Notes: a model not told the origin generated them from the sequence alone. A stretch of 64,000 bases of DNA from Neodontobutis hainanensis (GCA_024349245.1 JALDNG010000041.1:6599001-6663000), one strand, 5' to 3'. Shown: positions 35,431 through 47,915, counted from the stretch's first letter. Program-made: numbers and translations.

Positions 35431-35570
35431 TTTATTATTATATCCTTTATTTAACCAGGAACCAGAAACCTCATTGAGATTAAAATTCTCTTTTCCAGAG
35501 TGACCTGGCCAAGACAACAGCTCACAGTTCTGGCATGTTGTTGTCTGGGACTGGCCAATGAGACATACCA
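35431..35570 (-). repeat. LINE-like 3'-tail fragment (unit 1)
   Basis: Minus-strand reading contains CTTGGCCAGGTCACTCTGGA, then ATTTTAATCTCAATGAGGTT and CCTGGTTAAATAAAGGATAT, a common fish repeat tail. The minus frame of 108 residues that runs through it reflects the repeat plus flanking DNA, not a gene. Confidence 0.6.
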
Positions 35571-37354
35571 GTCTGACTTGACACTCTGTAGATGTGTAGG
35601 ATCTGGCACGTCATGATGATGACCACATATCAACAATTCTGAAAGTTGCTTGATGGTTTGTCCAACAGATAGATAGACAGGTAGGTTCTGACCACTGCAG
35701 ACCACAAACCACCACAATACCTGGAGTTTTTCTACCTCAGCTTTGACCCATGTATTGACATCTCCCATGGTAACCAATCAAATCTATGACCATCACTTGT
35801 CATGTTATAATGTTATGGGTGATATATGGAAACACACTGTGCTGTTCAGAGGTCTGCTGTTGTTTTGTGTCTCTCAGATTGTTTGAGGATTACAGAGGCT
35901 ATTCAGTGAGCCTCTGTGATAAGGAGAAGTCAGCAGCTGTAGTTCACACAAGTACAATGTGGGCTTTATGACATGAGAAAAGCTTTATTTGTGCACTTTA
36001 GTGGTATGGGAGGTTATATAGGGACAGTCCATGGATCTGAGGAAGTGTCAGCTCTATCAGCATGTGCGTGTTTGTGTATGTGCTGTGGAAGAGGGCCAAG
36101 TTACTTGGCAAGATTGTGTTCAGTGTCAGCTTTTATTGGAAATCACGCAGTGTGGAGAAAGCACTGCTTTTAGCAACTCTTATTAAGTGTGGATATAAAA
36201 CACTATGTAAAGCAGCTCAAGCTTGACTCTTTTGATATTCTGCTAATGTGGCTGAAGAAAACGCTGCCATTTAAGTGTGAAAGTAGGAGAGTGTTTTTAT
36301 TGCTTGAAATGCATTGAGTAATTAATATATTTATGTGGATTTTATAGGGAATTAAAGCGAGATACAGAGGCCTCACTGTGGAAATTAATTCAAGCATTAA
36401 ATCCTACATTTGACAGAATTGACAGTACAAGCAATGCATACTGTTATATCAAATGTTATCAGTTCAAGAATACCACTAAAATTGTAATACTTGCTTTACA
36501 ACAACTGGGCACTCACTGAAAATAACTTGTTAAAATAACATGTTATAGAACAAAACACATAGAAACATTGAGACAACTTTTGTCACTTTTCCCCGTAGAA
36601 CCAATGTTTCAGATTTGTGTTGTTTGTAATGCAGTAATTGTTAAAACATAATTTTAGCCAATAGCCTACTTCCCCTTGACAACAAGTATATAACTTAATA
36701 GGGCTTCTATGCAGGTTTCTTGAGACTACAGACAATGCTTTTTTTTTAGTGATTGCACAGAAAAATGAAATATGATTCTTACTTCTTCTTTCTTGTATTG
36801 ATATGGGATGGGTTCTTCAGCATGTTCATGGACTACTAATTATTTTCAATTAATTCATTAATGAGCAGCATATATGGCATCAATCACTGTTTTAGTGTCT
36901 CACATTCAAAGGCCCAGTGTTGCAGTGTATTACCACTGCTAGCACTGCAGTAACCTTAACAAAACCTCAGTTGGATGTGCCTGCTGACGATCAATAATAC
37001 AAGTTGCGGTTCATTGTGTTGCCTCTCACTTCAAATTAGTCTACCATATTCAATAAGAACTAAAAGTTTAGCACTGTGTAGCATCAGTAAAAATAAATGG
37101 GCCACATTTTCCTTGACTACACAGAAAATACCTGTATTGTTGCTTTCATAGACCTTTTAGTTTTTGAGAGTTACCTTTTAATTTGTATCTCTAACCATGT
37201 CAACATGTTTTAATCAAAAGCCTGTCTATAAAACTAGCAGTTTGTAAAACAGAAAGGAACAACTACTAATGTGTTTCCATCAATGGTGCATTGTAATCAC
37301 CTCAAAACAACACTATATACTGTATGTCCCCTTCAACAACCCAAGTTAAAGGGG
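35571..37354. other. Intergenic stretch in unit 1, nothing recognised
   Basis: No supported gene, RNA or repeat end. Confidence 0.5.
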
Positions 37355-37430
37355 CCATTTTAGTTCTATTCCTGCAATCGCTCAGAGCAGACAAACTGAA
37401 CACTGCTGAATGAGAAGCACATTAATGTTT
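37355..37430 (+). repeat. Fragment of the unnamed dispersed repeat (unit 1)
   Basis: GTTCTATTCCTGCAATCGCT then CAGACAAACTGAACACTGCT and GAGAAGCACAT follow the order GTTCCTAGC / GACAAACTGAGCACC / GAAGAAGCACAC at 11530-11605. Confidence 0.45.
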
Positions 37431-39528
37431 ATTTCTGCATTTTTGCATAATTGTTTATGTGGGGCATCCACATGCTGTGTGCTTGGATTTGTGCAGAAAA
37501 CTATTCTTTGTCAATGTGTATTATATTTGACAGTTACATGTTCATAATTAAGTTATTCATCTCACCATCTTTTAAAAATGGAGCCAAAACAGATGACATT
37601 TAAATGTCCAAACCTTTTACGACAATAATTTTATTGTATTGCATCTTACATCTTCATCAAAAATGATTATTATAGAAGTTCTAGTGTTACCCAACATTAC
37701 ACCAGATGGACTGGACACATGTGTAAATGCCTGACAAAACCATGAACAGAATAAAAGAAACATGCTTTTCTAGTGTGTCGGCCAGCATTGTCATCTGTGT
37801 GTGTTGGAATGTGGCAGACTGCTGGGGACGCCGCGGGACATGAGCGAGCTGTTTGATGTTATCAGCGTCTTTTCGAGTTACCCAAGGCCCTAATCTATCT
37901 GCGCAGCTGCCCAGGCCGCTCATTAGTTACTGGTAACTTTCTTTACTGTAATGTCAGCTATCAGAGGCAAGGTTGACACATGGATAGAATATCAATGTGA
38001 ACAGGAATATGGGGAGGAAGAGGACTGTCAGAGATTTATCACTTTAAACCAATCCAGGGGTGTCTGCTGTGCATAAATTGGACATAACATTTGAATGAAT
38101 TTGGATCAGTGCTGTGTCATATGCATTTCGTGGTTGTGCATCGTTTGTGCCATTGTCCTTCTCTGAGGTTAAACTGTGTCAAAGGATCATCATTAACTTT
38201 TTCCTAAAAAGCAAATAGATGTGGACCAATCCATTAAACAATATGCTGGTGCAGGTTTTTATTTATTCTCTAATACTATAGATTCTGCAGCATGTGTCCA
38301 CTTTCGCCTTTACTGTAGCTTGGTATTTTTAGGCTAATGTGCAGAATTACCTCAGAAGACTTTGTTTGTTTGGAAGAAAGGGCTCAGATATGATTCTCAC
38401 AGAATGTTCTGGTCTTTTGCTCTGTTCTCGTTTGAGATGCTGAGATTTGTATGATTTTGCCTGAACACTGATTTCTGACCCCACAACCCTTAAGGTCACA
38501 ACCACCTGTGTAAACCCTGTGTTTGACATTCAACTGGGCTGTGTAATCTTGCTCCAGTCAGGTGGGATGTGACCCTCCTCAACCTGCCAGTTGGAACCCA
38601 CTCCATCTGCTATTGCAGGGGGCAAATGCATACAAATTGCATGCTGTTGAAAGAAAGAAAACTCAATCCTGGAAAGGAATAATGTACAAAAATAACTTCC
38701 TAAAACAGATGTTGCTACATGCACAAAACTCCATAGAGCCTTGCATTTTCTCAATACAGCAACAAACTGCAATAACATGGTAAAATACATTAATGTCTTC
38801 TATTTACAAGCAATGCAAGTACCTATGTGTGTGAAGGTGCATATATAGTGTGTAAGGGTGCATTTACACTAACCCTGTTTAGAGTGCTTTGATCAAACTC
38901 ATTTCCTCAGAAAGGCAGTGGCAATGGATTATAGAGTAGTGTTAGCAGAATTTTCTTTCATCATTAACAAGTTGCTATACATTGCTATACAAAAAGCACC
39001 CAAAGGGGCAAAAGACAATGTGTAAATGTGTGACTTATTTGGAATGTGTATGAACTGTGTGAGACATTCTTGTTAGCCACCAACTGTGGTGAAGATAGTA
39101 AAAAATAAAACCCAGCAGCTCGTGCTGTTAATATTCCTCCAGCCAACACCAACTATTAGAGTCTATGTCAAAGCAGGATATGGGCTTCAGAGAACATGAG
39201 GCTATATACAATTACAGGCTGTGGGAAAGTCAATAAAAAACAATCTGTCATGGTTCTTCCTCCAATCCCTTTCCTTTCAGACGAAGCTTTGGTAATGTGA
39301 GTCTAGTATAACCCTTCCTTAGGACACTCCTGGAACCACACAGAGGTCAGTTTTTCACCGACTCATGAGGAGGATATGTGCTCTCCTCAGATACTGTATG
39401 TATTGTAAAATTCAGACTGACAAGGAGACATGTGTGCAGTTGGTAGGAAATAAATTGGTCAGATATTTGAAAGTCAAATGGATGAGAGCCAGCAATGGAC
39501 ATTTATGATGTGAAATGTATTATGCATA
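37431..39528. other. Intergenic stretch in unit 1 with a CNE-like block at 37780-37960
   Basis: The block 37780-37960 is GC-balanced and complex (GGACGCCGCGGGACATGAGC, CTATCTGCGCAGCTGCCCAG) between AT-rich sides, with no open frame bearing a domain. The rest shows nothing recognisable. Confidence 0.4.
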
Positions 39529-39690
39529 GGACTTGTGCATTTATATAGCGCTTTTTACCCTTCTTGGGCAGCCAAAGTGCTTTACATGATGCTTCCATTC
39601 ACACACATTCTCACCTGGGGCAGACAGAGGGGGAATGTCATACACACTGCACTCACATCCTTCTTCGACCACCACCGAACACACCTCTAC
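39529..39690 (-). mobile_element. SINE 3'-part fragment, minus strand (unit 1)
   Basis: Reversed, it ends TGTAAAGCACTTTGGCTGCC, then AAAAAGCGCTATATAAATGC. This matches the tail layout of the SINE at 1030-1390 (GTAAGCGCTCTGAATCCC ... GCGCAATATAAATTC), including the preceding CACACATTC / GGGGCAGAC body. The tRNA head is missing. Confidence 0.7.
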
Positions 39691-42250
39691 AATCACACAC
39701 ATTTTTTGTATGGAGTTCATAATGTCTCTGTAAATGCTGTTTTTATACTTCTTTACCTCAATTAATGTTTTATAGTGAAAATTGCTAATTCATGCTGGAG
39801 TTAAACTCACTTACTCAATGCAGTTAGACATTAAGGTTGCACATGAGTCATTAGTGCATGGCTCTTTCTCTATTGACAGTCCTCTCATCTGCTCTAGTGA
39901 AGGTCACGTTCTAAAAGTGTGCTGCATAACATAAATACAAAAGTACAGTAGAAGCCAAAGGGTTACATAGTGCTTTAAAAAAAAGCAATTGAATAAAAAG
40001 CATTGTCTCTATTGTATTGTGAAGACCAGAAAAAATCAAAAACAAAACGACCTTATCGTACTGACATACTGCTGCTTAACTGGCGTGCTTCACTTGGCCA
40101 TCAGAGACCCTCTCCTGATGTATAACAATCAATTAAGCCTATAACAAACACTGTGGAGATGCACAGCAGTGGTGTCTTTAGTGAACGTCAGATGAAACAG
40201 ATGACGTTTAAGTTTGAAATATTAAATAAATTAAATGATGATAGTTACCTTCCACAAGACTTGCCATCAGCGTAGTAATGTTTAGTAAAAATATGAAGTA
40301 ATTATCAAAGACCTAAAAAGCACCATATCAATTTGATATATTATTATTATTATTAAATAATTTTATAGATAAAATAAATTCTAAAATGTTAAATTTATAT
40401 GTTTACCTGCACTAGACAGTGGCACAATAACCAGCTATGTTAAGCATATTTGTGCAGCTTATGTGGAACATCTATTTGTTAATAACACTGTGGTGTATTG
40501 AAAGTTGTGTAATAACTTTTTTTGCTGTAGTTGTTTTTGGCCATATTTGTTTTACTGTGTGTCACTCACCTGAGTTTTACAAGAGCAGTTCACCTTCAAC
40601 TGTCAGAAACCAGGCCTTGTATAACATACAAATATGATTTAATGAATAAGCTATGATAAAACCATGTGACAATGTAAAGAGAATTTTCTTTTCAAGACAA
40701 AAGTAATGTAGCTTAGATTATTTTTGAGATTATCATATAATTATGCAATATTATTGTATTGTGAGTGGGACTGTTGAGTGTGTATGTACATCTTCTGTCC
40801 GTGTCTTGTAAATTATGTTTTGAGACCTCAGGAAGAAAAGCTACTGATTTTCTCAGTAGTTTTTCTGGGGATCTAAACAAACAAACAAAGACAAAAAAAC
40901 AATTATTAAAGTGTATTTTCAGACACTTTACATGTTATGTTTCTGGTGGATGATTGTTTATTTTCATTCTATCTTTGCCCCTTTTCGAGTTTCTTTCACC
41001 TTTAGGTTTTTAACATTCCTTAGTGTTAGGGGTTGCCCGTGTAAAATTTATTTACACAGCTAAATCCCACAAGAAGAACATTTTTAAATGGCTTTACAGA
41101 CCATTACAGAAATTGAATGTCAATCTTTACCTTCAGAACCTCTATCAGCGTAAGAAAAATTCACCCAAAATCCAACTACAGAAAATAGCATTTCCTCCAG
41201 GCTGCGGCCAATGACTGCTTATCAGCAAACTCTACTCAGTTAAATTACACATTACTCCAGTAAAATTCATTCCCTCTCTACCCTTCTCTTAAGCACACAT
41301 GCAGAGTCAGTGAGGCATTGAGGAAAGGTCTCTTCTGACTCTGGTCAAATGAGTCACCTGGGAATCAGACAACATCAATCCTGCTGTCAATATAGGACAG
41401 CTGAGCCATTCATTCTCCCCGACCGGCCAGCTGTGCCAGAGAGTTCGCGATGGGAAGGAAAAAGAGAGGATTTGTTTATTTGCAGTTGTTGGCTCTTTGG
41501 CAGGAAAGAGAGAAAGTAACAGTGAATAGCTTTGAATGCTCTTAATGTCTTTATTAGCCCTCACTCTATCAGATACTACGCATAAGTTAAGCCTTTAAAT
41601 ATTTCTATAAATGAAAACAACTCTACAAAAATGTTAGAAACCTTCTCCAAATTTTACCAAAGAAAATATGATTCCTACAGCAAGAGATAGAGAGAAATGA
41701 TTATTTTCTGCTGGTGTTTCATCAGCTCTGGATCCGTGCATGTATACATGCTGTAAATGAAAAGAGCAGGTCAGCCAAATGTCATGTGGTGGATAAACAT
41801 CCTGTGGATGCTGTTCCTCAAACTGACTATTCTCACACAGTAGAGGTGCACTCCTTATGTAAGAGAATATAGACACTACACAGGTCCATGTTTCTCTGCC
41901 TTCAGAAGCACTGCAAATCTCAAATTAATGATTTACGCTTCTCTAATGCATTTTATTTGTAAATGACAACCAACACTTAACATTTAACAGTGTTCCTGAA
42001 AAAATCAGAAAATATAGATTTCTTACTGGTTTATTTATTTATAATTGTGTTTTTTAATTATAACATTGTCACAGATGGAGAAAACTAGGATAGCCTAAGT
42101 TTTAAAAACTCCAAGCTAAACAACATTCTCATAGCAACTTACCTTAAAGCAGCTATTGTTTAGTAAATGCTACCTGTGCCGACCTTTGGCGTTCTAGGTT
42201 AATCTTTTGTTTACGGACTGTTTCATTTGAAGAATTGAGTCACATATACA
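39691..42250. other. Intergenic stretch in unit 1, with a CNE-like block at 41290-41480
   Basis: No gene. The block 41290-41480 (CAAATGAGTCACCTGGGAAT with an AP-1-like TGAGTCA; CCCCGACCGGCCAGCTGTGC) is complex and balanced in base composition, and could be conserved regulatory DNA. Confidence 0.4.
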
Positions 42251-43320
42251 GTATACTATGTTGCCAAAAGTATTCACTCACCTGTTTTCCCAGGCAAATG
42301 AACATGAGTGACATCCCATTCTTCCAAAAGTGCATGTGTGAGGTCAGATACTGATGTTAGATGAGAAGGCCTGGCTCGCAGTCTCCACTCTAATTTATCC
42401 CAATGGTGCTGTATCAGGTTGAAATCAGGCCGGTCAGTTTTTTTACAAACCAAACTTGCTTATTCATTTCTTTAAGGACCTTGCTTTGTGCACTGGTGCG
42501 TAGGTGAGGAACGTAGGTGGTTCGATTCCCGCTCTCCCCACAGTTCATACTGTTGTTGTGTCCTTGGGCAAGACACTTAACCCACCTTGCCTCCAGTAGT
42601 TGTAACACTGGTAATTTCTGTAGAACAATGTAAGTCGCTTTGGATAAAAAGCGTCAGCTAAATGAATAAATGTAAATCTGTACTGAACCATTAACAGTTC
42701 CTTTCACTGGAACTAAGGGGCCAAGCCCAACTCCCAAACAACAACCCCACACCATAAAACCCACTCTACCAAACTCTACACTTGGCACAATGCAGTCAGA
42801 CAAGTACCGTTCTACTGGTAACCGCCAAACCCAGACTCGTCCGTCAGATTGCCAGACACGTCTCGTTATGTAAGGCTTGGATGCAGCTGCTCAGCCATGG
42901 AAACCCATTCCATGAAGCTCTCTACGCACTGTTCTTGGGGTAATCTGAACATCACATGAAGTTTGGAGATCTGTAGTAAAGTTGGCGACCTCTGCATACA
43001 TGTGCCTCAGCATCTGCTGATCCTACTCTGTGATTTTTTTGTGGCCTACCACTTTGTGGCTAAGTTGCTGTTGTTCCCAAGTGCTTCTACTTTGTTATTG
43101 TAGAATATTTGGTAGTGAGTAATTTCACAACTAGACTTATTGCACAGGTGGCATCCTATCATGGCACCACGCTGGAATTCACTGAGCTCCTGAGAGCGAC
43201 CAATTCTTTCACAAATGTTTGTAGAAGTAGTCTGCATGCTTAAGTGCTTGGTTTTATGCATTTGTGGCCACGAAAGTGTTTGGAACACTAAATGTAATGC
43301 TACCAACCTCCTGTATTTTA
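42251..43320 (-). pseudogene. Tc1/mariner-like transposon remnant (unit 1)
   Basis: The left end reads TATGTTGCCAAAAGTATTCACTCACC, split here as TATGTTGCCAAAAG and TATTCACTCACC, which is the inverted-end wording of a common fish Tc1-like element. The minus strand near 43200 encodes GRSQELSEFQRGAMIGCHLC, the start of a Tc1-type transposase (DNA-binding helix region). Further pieces in order (TGGATGCAGCTGCTCAGCCA, CTCTACGCACTGTTCTTGGG) match the gene, but large parts are gone: between 42681 and 42860 much of the catalytic region is missing. A SINE piece sits inside. The right inverted end is not recognisable. Cannot encode an active enzyme. Confidence 0.85.
42503..42678 (+). mobile_element. 5'-truncated SINE nested in the Tc1-like remnant (unit 1)
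   Basis: It begins mid-head (GTAGGTGGTTCGATTCCCGC with the B-box) and continues through TGTCCTTGGGCAAGACACTTA to the tail AAGTCGCTTTGGATAAAAAG and AATGAATAAATGTAA. Tc1-type sequence flanks it on both sides (GCTTTGTGCACTGGTGCG left, ACAGTTCCTTTCACTGGAAC right), so it lies inside the transposon. Confidence 0.82.
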
Positions 43321-43496
43321 ATATATAAGCCTAGCCACTGTCCCATTTCATGAGAGAGTGCCTCTCTTGGACAATACCATTCCTTCTCAACCTTTGAATT
43401 TGATTAATAGACTTTGGCTCTATAATCTTTTTATTTTAACTTCCAACTGACTGGTCTATATCTCACATTCTTTTGAAATCATCATAAGACTGTAGG
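43321..43496. other. End of duplication unit 1, nothing recognised
   Basis: The last 176 bp before the duplication junction. Their counterpart in unit 2 lies beyond the window. Confidence 0.6.
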
Positions 43497-43497
43497 A
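43496..43497. other. Junction between tandem duplication units
   Basis: AGACTGTAGG, the end of unit 1, joins AAATAATAAAATAAATAC, the start of unit 2. The joint falls in an AT-rich run, with no transposon end or SINE at the seam. Microhomology cannot be judged without the sequence right of unit 2. Confidence 0.93.
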
Positions 43498-44054
43498 AAT
43501 AATAAAATAAATACAAAAAGTACAATTTTTAAAAACGGAGTTATCTGCTTTTGAAAATGAACCCTTCATATATTGTTTTGTCTAGACCATGAATAAAAGT
43601 AATCTTAGCCTCCTGTTACCAAACACTGTATATTGTTCTGGCTCTGTGCAAACTCTAGCCAACAAGGTTGTTACACTTCAGCAAATTTACTGATGTTTCC
43701 ATGATGGATACATAGATTCTCTTTTACAATGCATGCCAGCCTTTAGTCACACCTAAAAATTAAATGTGTTTTAGGTAATTTAATTTCAACCAACTGTTAC
43801 TTAGAGACAAAAGAAAAGGTGAAAACTTAATTTAGGTCTTTATAATAGATTTAAGAAGCGGCACTAGTCAACTGAACGGTATGTTGTATAGGCTCTACTG
43901 CTTTTTCTACACATCTCGCTTCCAGTAGTTATAAATCTTTATGCAACTGTGATTTTCACTTTTTCTATATGATGATATGAAAATGATCTTATGTAAGTGA
44001 ATAAATCAATGGAGGACAAACTGCATTAATAAATGTATAATATTTCAATTGGTA

Positions 44055-44266
44055 GCGGCAGTAGCTCAGTGGGTAGAGCAGTCGTCTTTCAACCACCCGA
44101 AGGTAGTTGGTTCGATTCCCACTCTCCCCACAGTTCATACTGTCGTTGTGTCCTTGGGCAAGACACTTAACCCACCTTGCCTCCAGTAGCTGTAACACTG
44201 GTAATTACTGTAGAACAATGTAAGTCGCTTTGGAAAAGAGTGTCAGCTAAATGAATAAATGTAAAT
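44055..44266 (+). mobile_element. tRNA-headed SINE (unit 2 copy of 22913-23124)
   Basis: Same head, boxes and tail as 22913-23124 at an offset of 21,142. I saw no difference between the two copies. Confidence 0.9.
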
Positions 44267-47200
44267 TTAAGTACCAAAGTACCAGCGCTGACTAAATAAT
44301 ATACAGTCATATCCTCTTTCACTTATTAAACTTATAGAGGTTAAAGTAAGCTGTGTTTCACCTTGACCTTTCAATAACCCTGCTTTTGAAGGAACTTCAC
44401 ATTTAACAAATGGCTGCACATGTCCGCAGAAGACATAAAAGCATACATGACACTTGAGCCGACTAATGCCATTCCAATATAATGATGTACTGCATTAAAG
44501 GTAATCAGTTATGAAAAAGAGGAAATTAAACAATTATAGATTTCTTTTTATGCATGTTCTTCTTCTGACACCATGCAACCTTTTATTAAAGCAATTAGCA
44601 GTTAGAAGATATTCAACCAAATAGTTTTTTCCAACTTGTAATTAGTCTCAAAATCATAAAACCCATAAGCACAGTCTTCAAATTCCTTCCCTGCATGTGC
44701 AAACCTAAGATAATCGTTTAATAGACCTGTTCAGCATTTGCTCTTTTCCAACTCGTTAGCAAGTTTAAAGAGGATTCACTTAATTGACCTTACTAAATGT
44801 AGTCCATGTCCTTTCTTTGATTTGCTAAATGTGTGATGCTGCAAAGTACTAGGCATCTTTATTGCCATTTGCTTGACCACAAACATACATCTAAACTGCC
44901 AAAGGTAAGCTTGCACAGCAGCTGAATTCTTGTAAAATTTCACAAATTCTTACCTAACCATGAAAGGTTTAGATCAATAGTGTAGACAAATCCTCTGAGA
45001 AGATGTTTAGAGTTATGGGCACTTTTTAGGTGTGACAACTATGATGACAGGTATCACTTACTCATCTTTCTAACCTTGCCATCTGAATATAAGGTCTTAC
45101 TAACCCATTCCCAGACACAGCCGAACTCATGGCTCAAATGCAAATGATTTGTCATGATGGATTTAGCCTCAGTCATTTCTATTCCATTTTGTCCTTTTGG
45201 TTATAACGTCAAATGTTAATGCACAGGAATTACTCTTTATTATATTGCAACAGTTTTTAGAATTCTTTTCATAATGTAATCCCAGTCGTAACACAATTCT
45301 TCTCTAAAATTGCCCAATCTTATTTAGTCAAATGTCACCCAAGGCTTTTATCTACTAAACATCTAATCTGATCCAATTCTTTGACCTTACCATTTCATGT
45401 GTGTAGGGATTATCTAATTCTTAACATCTAAAAAAAAAAAAAGGTGCTATAGATCCAGTACCAGCAAACACAGGTCTGCTGACTTGGGCTTATATAGAAC
45501 TTCCTAACCAGATTTTGGCTGAAAAAAGTCAAACAATGGCAGTAAGCGGATCAGAGTGTGGCGATGTTCACACAGCAAAACCCTCTTGATGGTGTGACTC
45601 TCAGTAAAATCTGCCAAATAATCCAATAATATTGGGAACCCGTTATTCGGACAGAGTCAGCATTTTGCCAATTCCTCAAACGTTGCTCTATTTTGTGTTT
45701 TGTGGCGGCGGGGGATTACGGCCTCAGAGGGGGGCATCCTCTCTTGCTGAGGTTTGACAATAGGAGCTGGCCTGAAATGCTCTGCTTCTCTCGCACTGCT
45801 ACTTTCTTTTAATCTATGCTGCCGTCTGCGTGCCACTCGGACTGCCTGTCTCTGTCAGTCGCTGAAATTTATGCTGCCATTCCTCTTTTACTACACATTA
45901 CTATCTTATGGTGTAGCTGCTTCTCTTGCCATAAATCTCTGCCATGCACAGCCACTTTTTTTAGGCACTCCACCCTGCCTCTTGTAGAGTTGGGTCTTAG
46001 TGTTGAGACCGGTCTTAACACTGCATTATTCCCTTATGTGGAATATTTCAACATGCCTGACCAACAACAGGCAGCATCAACTTAAGTATTCATGTGTTTA
46101 GAAAAAAAAAAAGTAATGGGTCCGGAACCCCTCACATTCAACCCGACTTCCATCAAGATCCATCCTACTGATCATCTAAAATAGTGAAGGCTTTATGCAA
46201 TGGTTTGTTTATTTGATTTGTTTTTCAAATGGTGTATCCATGTGTGTACTAATGTACATTTCCACAGTAGTTTGTCACACTTTTGAGACTTCAAGCTTAG
46301 AACTTTGTCACAGTAGCCAGAGGGGATCTTAACTATTGGAAAGTGCTCATACAATCCCATTTGCTAAATTATTCATTTAAACAAGTAAGTTATTTAATGT
46401 GTTACCATTAGTTTAATTAGGGCTTAATTTAGTCTTTAAATTACTGAATTGGAACATTTAATTTGACCTTTACCTGACCTCAGCTAGATTATTCTGGGAA
46501 TTAAAATCTCAGTGGATTTTGCACATGCATGGTTGTCTCTATGTTTCACTGTACACGCCTCTGTCCTTCTCCAATTTCCCGTCACACTCCCTCTTCTTTT
46601 CATTTGCGACAAAAGCCTGTTGATCTATAACATAAAAAGACAACCCTCAGAGAGCTCATGCAGTAATGAAAAAAACTTAAAAACTGATAAGCTTTCAACT
46701 TGTTTCACTGTGGAGCAGTTTTGTGCTTTCGGTTCGAGCCAAATGAACCCTGGAGGGTCCTTGATGTGGCTTTAAGTAGGTTTTAGTTTCAATGTTTTAA
46801 AAACACAGCCTTGGAACAAATCACCCTGTTGCTTTTTCTTTTAGTGATCTGTTCCCACTTGATGCAAATCATTTTAATACACATTGTTGCTTTCAAAACC
46901 ACACTAACTGAGACCTGAGGCCTGTTGCTTGAATCCAGTTTAGGTTTAGATCCAGGTAAGTTCAGGTTTAGTTTGAGCAAACTCTGTGTTTTCTGGTTCC
47001 AGAAGATGGTTTGGTTTTGAGCAGGTTTCATTCCATAGTAACTTACACATCACGACTACCCTGCTCCACAGCAGGTTATATTCTGGCTTCAAAACTTTTG
47101 TTCTTGACCTTTTTTTGTTTTGGTTCAGTTCATTACACTTTCTGTACTTAACTTTGATTTCCTACCACAACATTTTCAAGTTATTTGTCACACTTAAATT

Positions 47201-47915
47201 TTATTACAAAATGTGTAAATTGTTTATGATTTATCCTTTTTATATGTTTGAGTAAATTTTTCTCTGGTTTTGCATGTTTTAATGTCAAAACAATTTACAC
47301 TTAGTGTGAAACAGCATGAAATATGTTGAGGCCATGAGATTTTAAGTTGGTCTATCATCAGTGTGAGCCAGCTCATACAGCTTTTTTTCAACTTCTACTG
47401 TTTTTGGCTTAAACCGTATTGCTTCCTGTTTCTCAGCAGAAAGAGCCCCGCCCCCATTTCCCTACAGATTGATTACTATTGGCTCTTCACTGCACAGACA
47501 AGGCCAGTGATCACTGAAAAAAAGGTTGAGAGAGAAAGTTGATGCAACAGACAAACCCAAACACACATAAAGTAGTAAAATGAGACAATTGTTTATAACT
47601 ACATTTACCTCCATATTAAACTTGGCTAGTATGTGTATAGATAATCCTGCGAAGATCATTAAATCATGCATTTTAGTTCTATAGAATAGTTGCCAGAGCA
47701 TTGCCATAGTCCTAAAGATATAAGTCTTAAACCTTTTTATGCTATATTGTAATAACACAGCACTGTTCTAAAATAGTACAAGGTATAGTCCAATTTGTCT
47801 ATAAATTCACCTCTGAAACATCTGCCTCCTAAAATATCTGCCTACGTCAGGTTTACGGGTGCCAATGTGTTTAAATTAGCGGTAGATTTTCCCCCTTTGT
47901 GGTTTTTGTTAAATT
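44267..47915. other. Unit 2 counterpart of 23125-26778, no gene recognised
   Basis: Contains the CNE-like block (45581-46046) and the old repeat fragment (about 46113-46206). Indels against unit 1 fall in A, G and CT runs, for example 13 versus 11 A at 45430 and 6 versus 13 A near 46670. Confidence 0.5.

Larger units (their letters stand above)
22352..43496 (+). repeat. Tandem segmental duplication, unit 1 (21,145 bp, complete)
   Basis: From AAATAATAAAATAAATAC at 22352 the sequence matches that starting at 43497. I followed the match to the end of the window (42872 pairs with 64000). The offset drifts only between 21,125 and 21,146 through small indels. Every element in unit 1 recurs in the same order and strand in unit 2. 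The left flank (ATCACCTTTAGC) differs from the sequence before unit 2 (AGACTGTAGG), which fixes the left breakpoint to within a base or so. Confidence 0.98.

Noticed and set aside
35451..35777. 108-residue minus frame as a gene
   Set aside because: Its C-terminal part is translated from a common LINE-like repeat tail (35431-35570).
22352..43496. Duplication caused by recombination between the SINE copies
   Set aside because: The breakpoints at 22352 and 43496/43497 do not fall within any SINE. The SINEs lie inside the unit.
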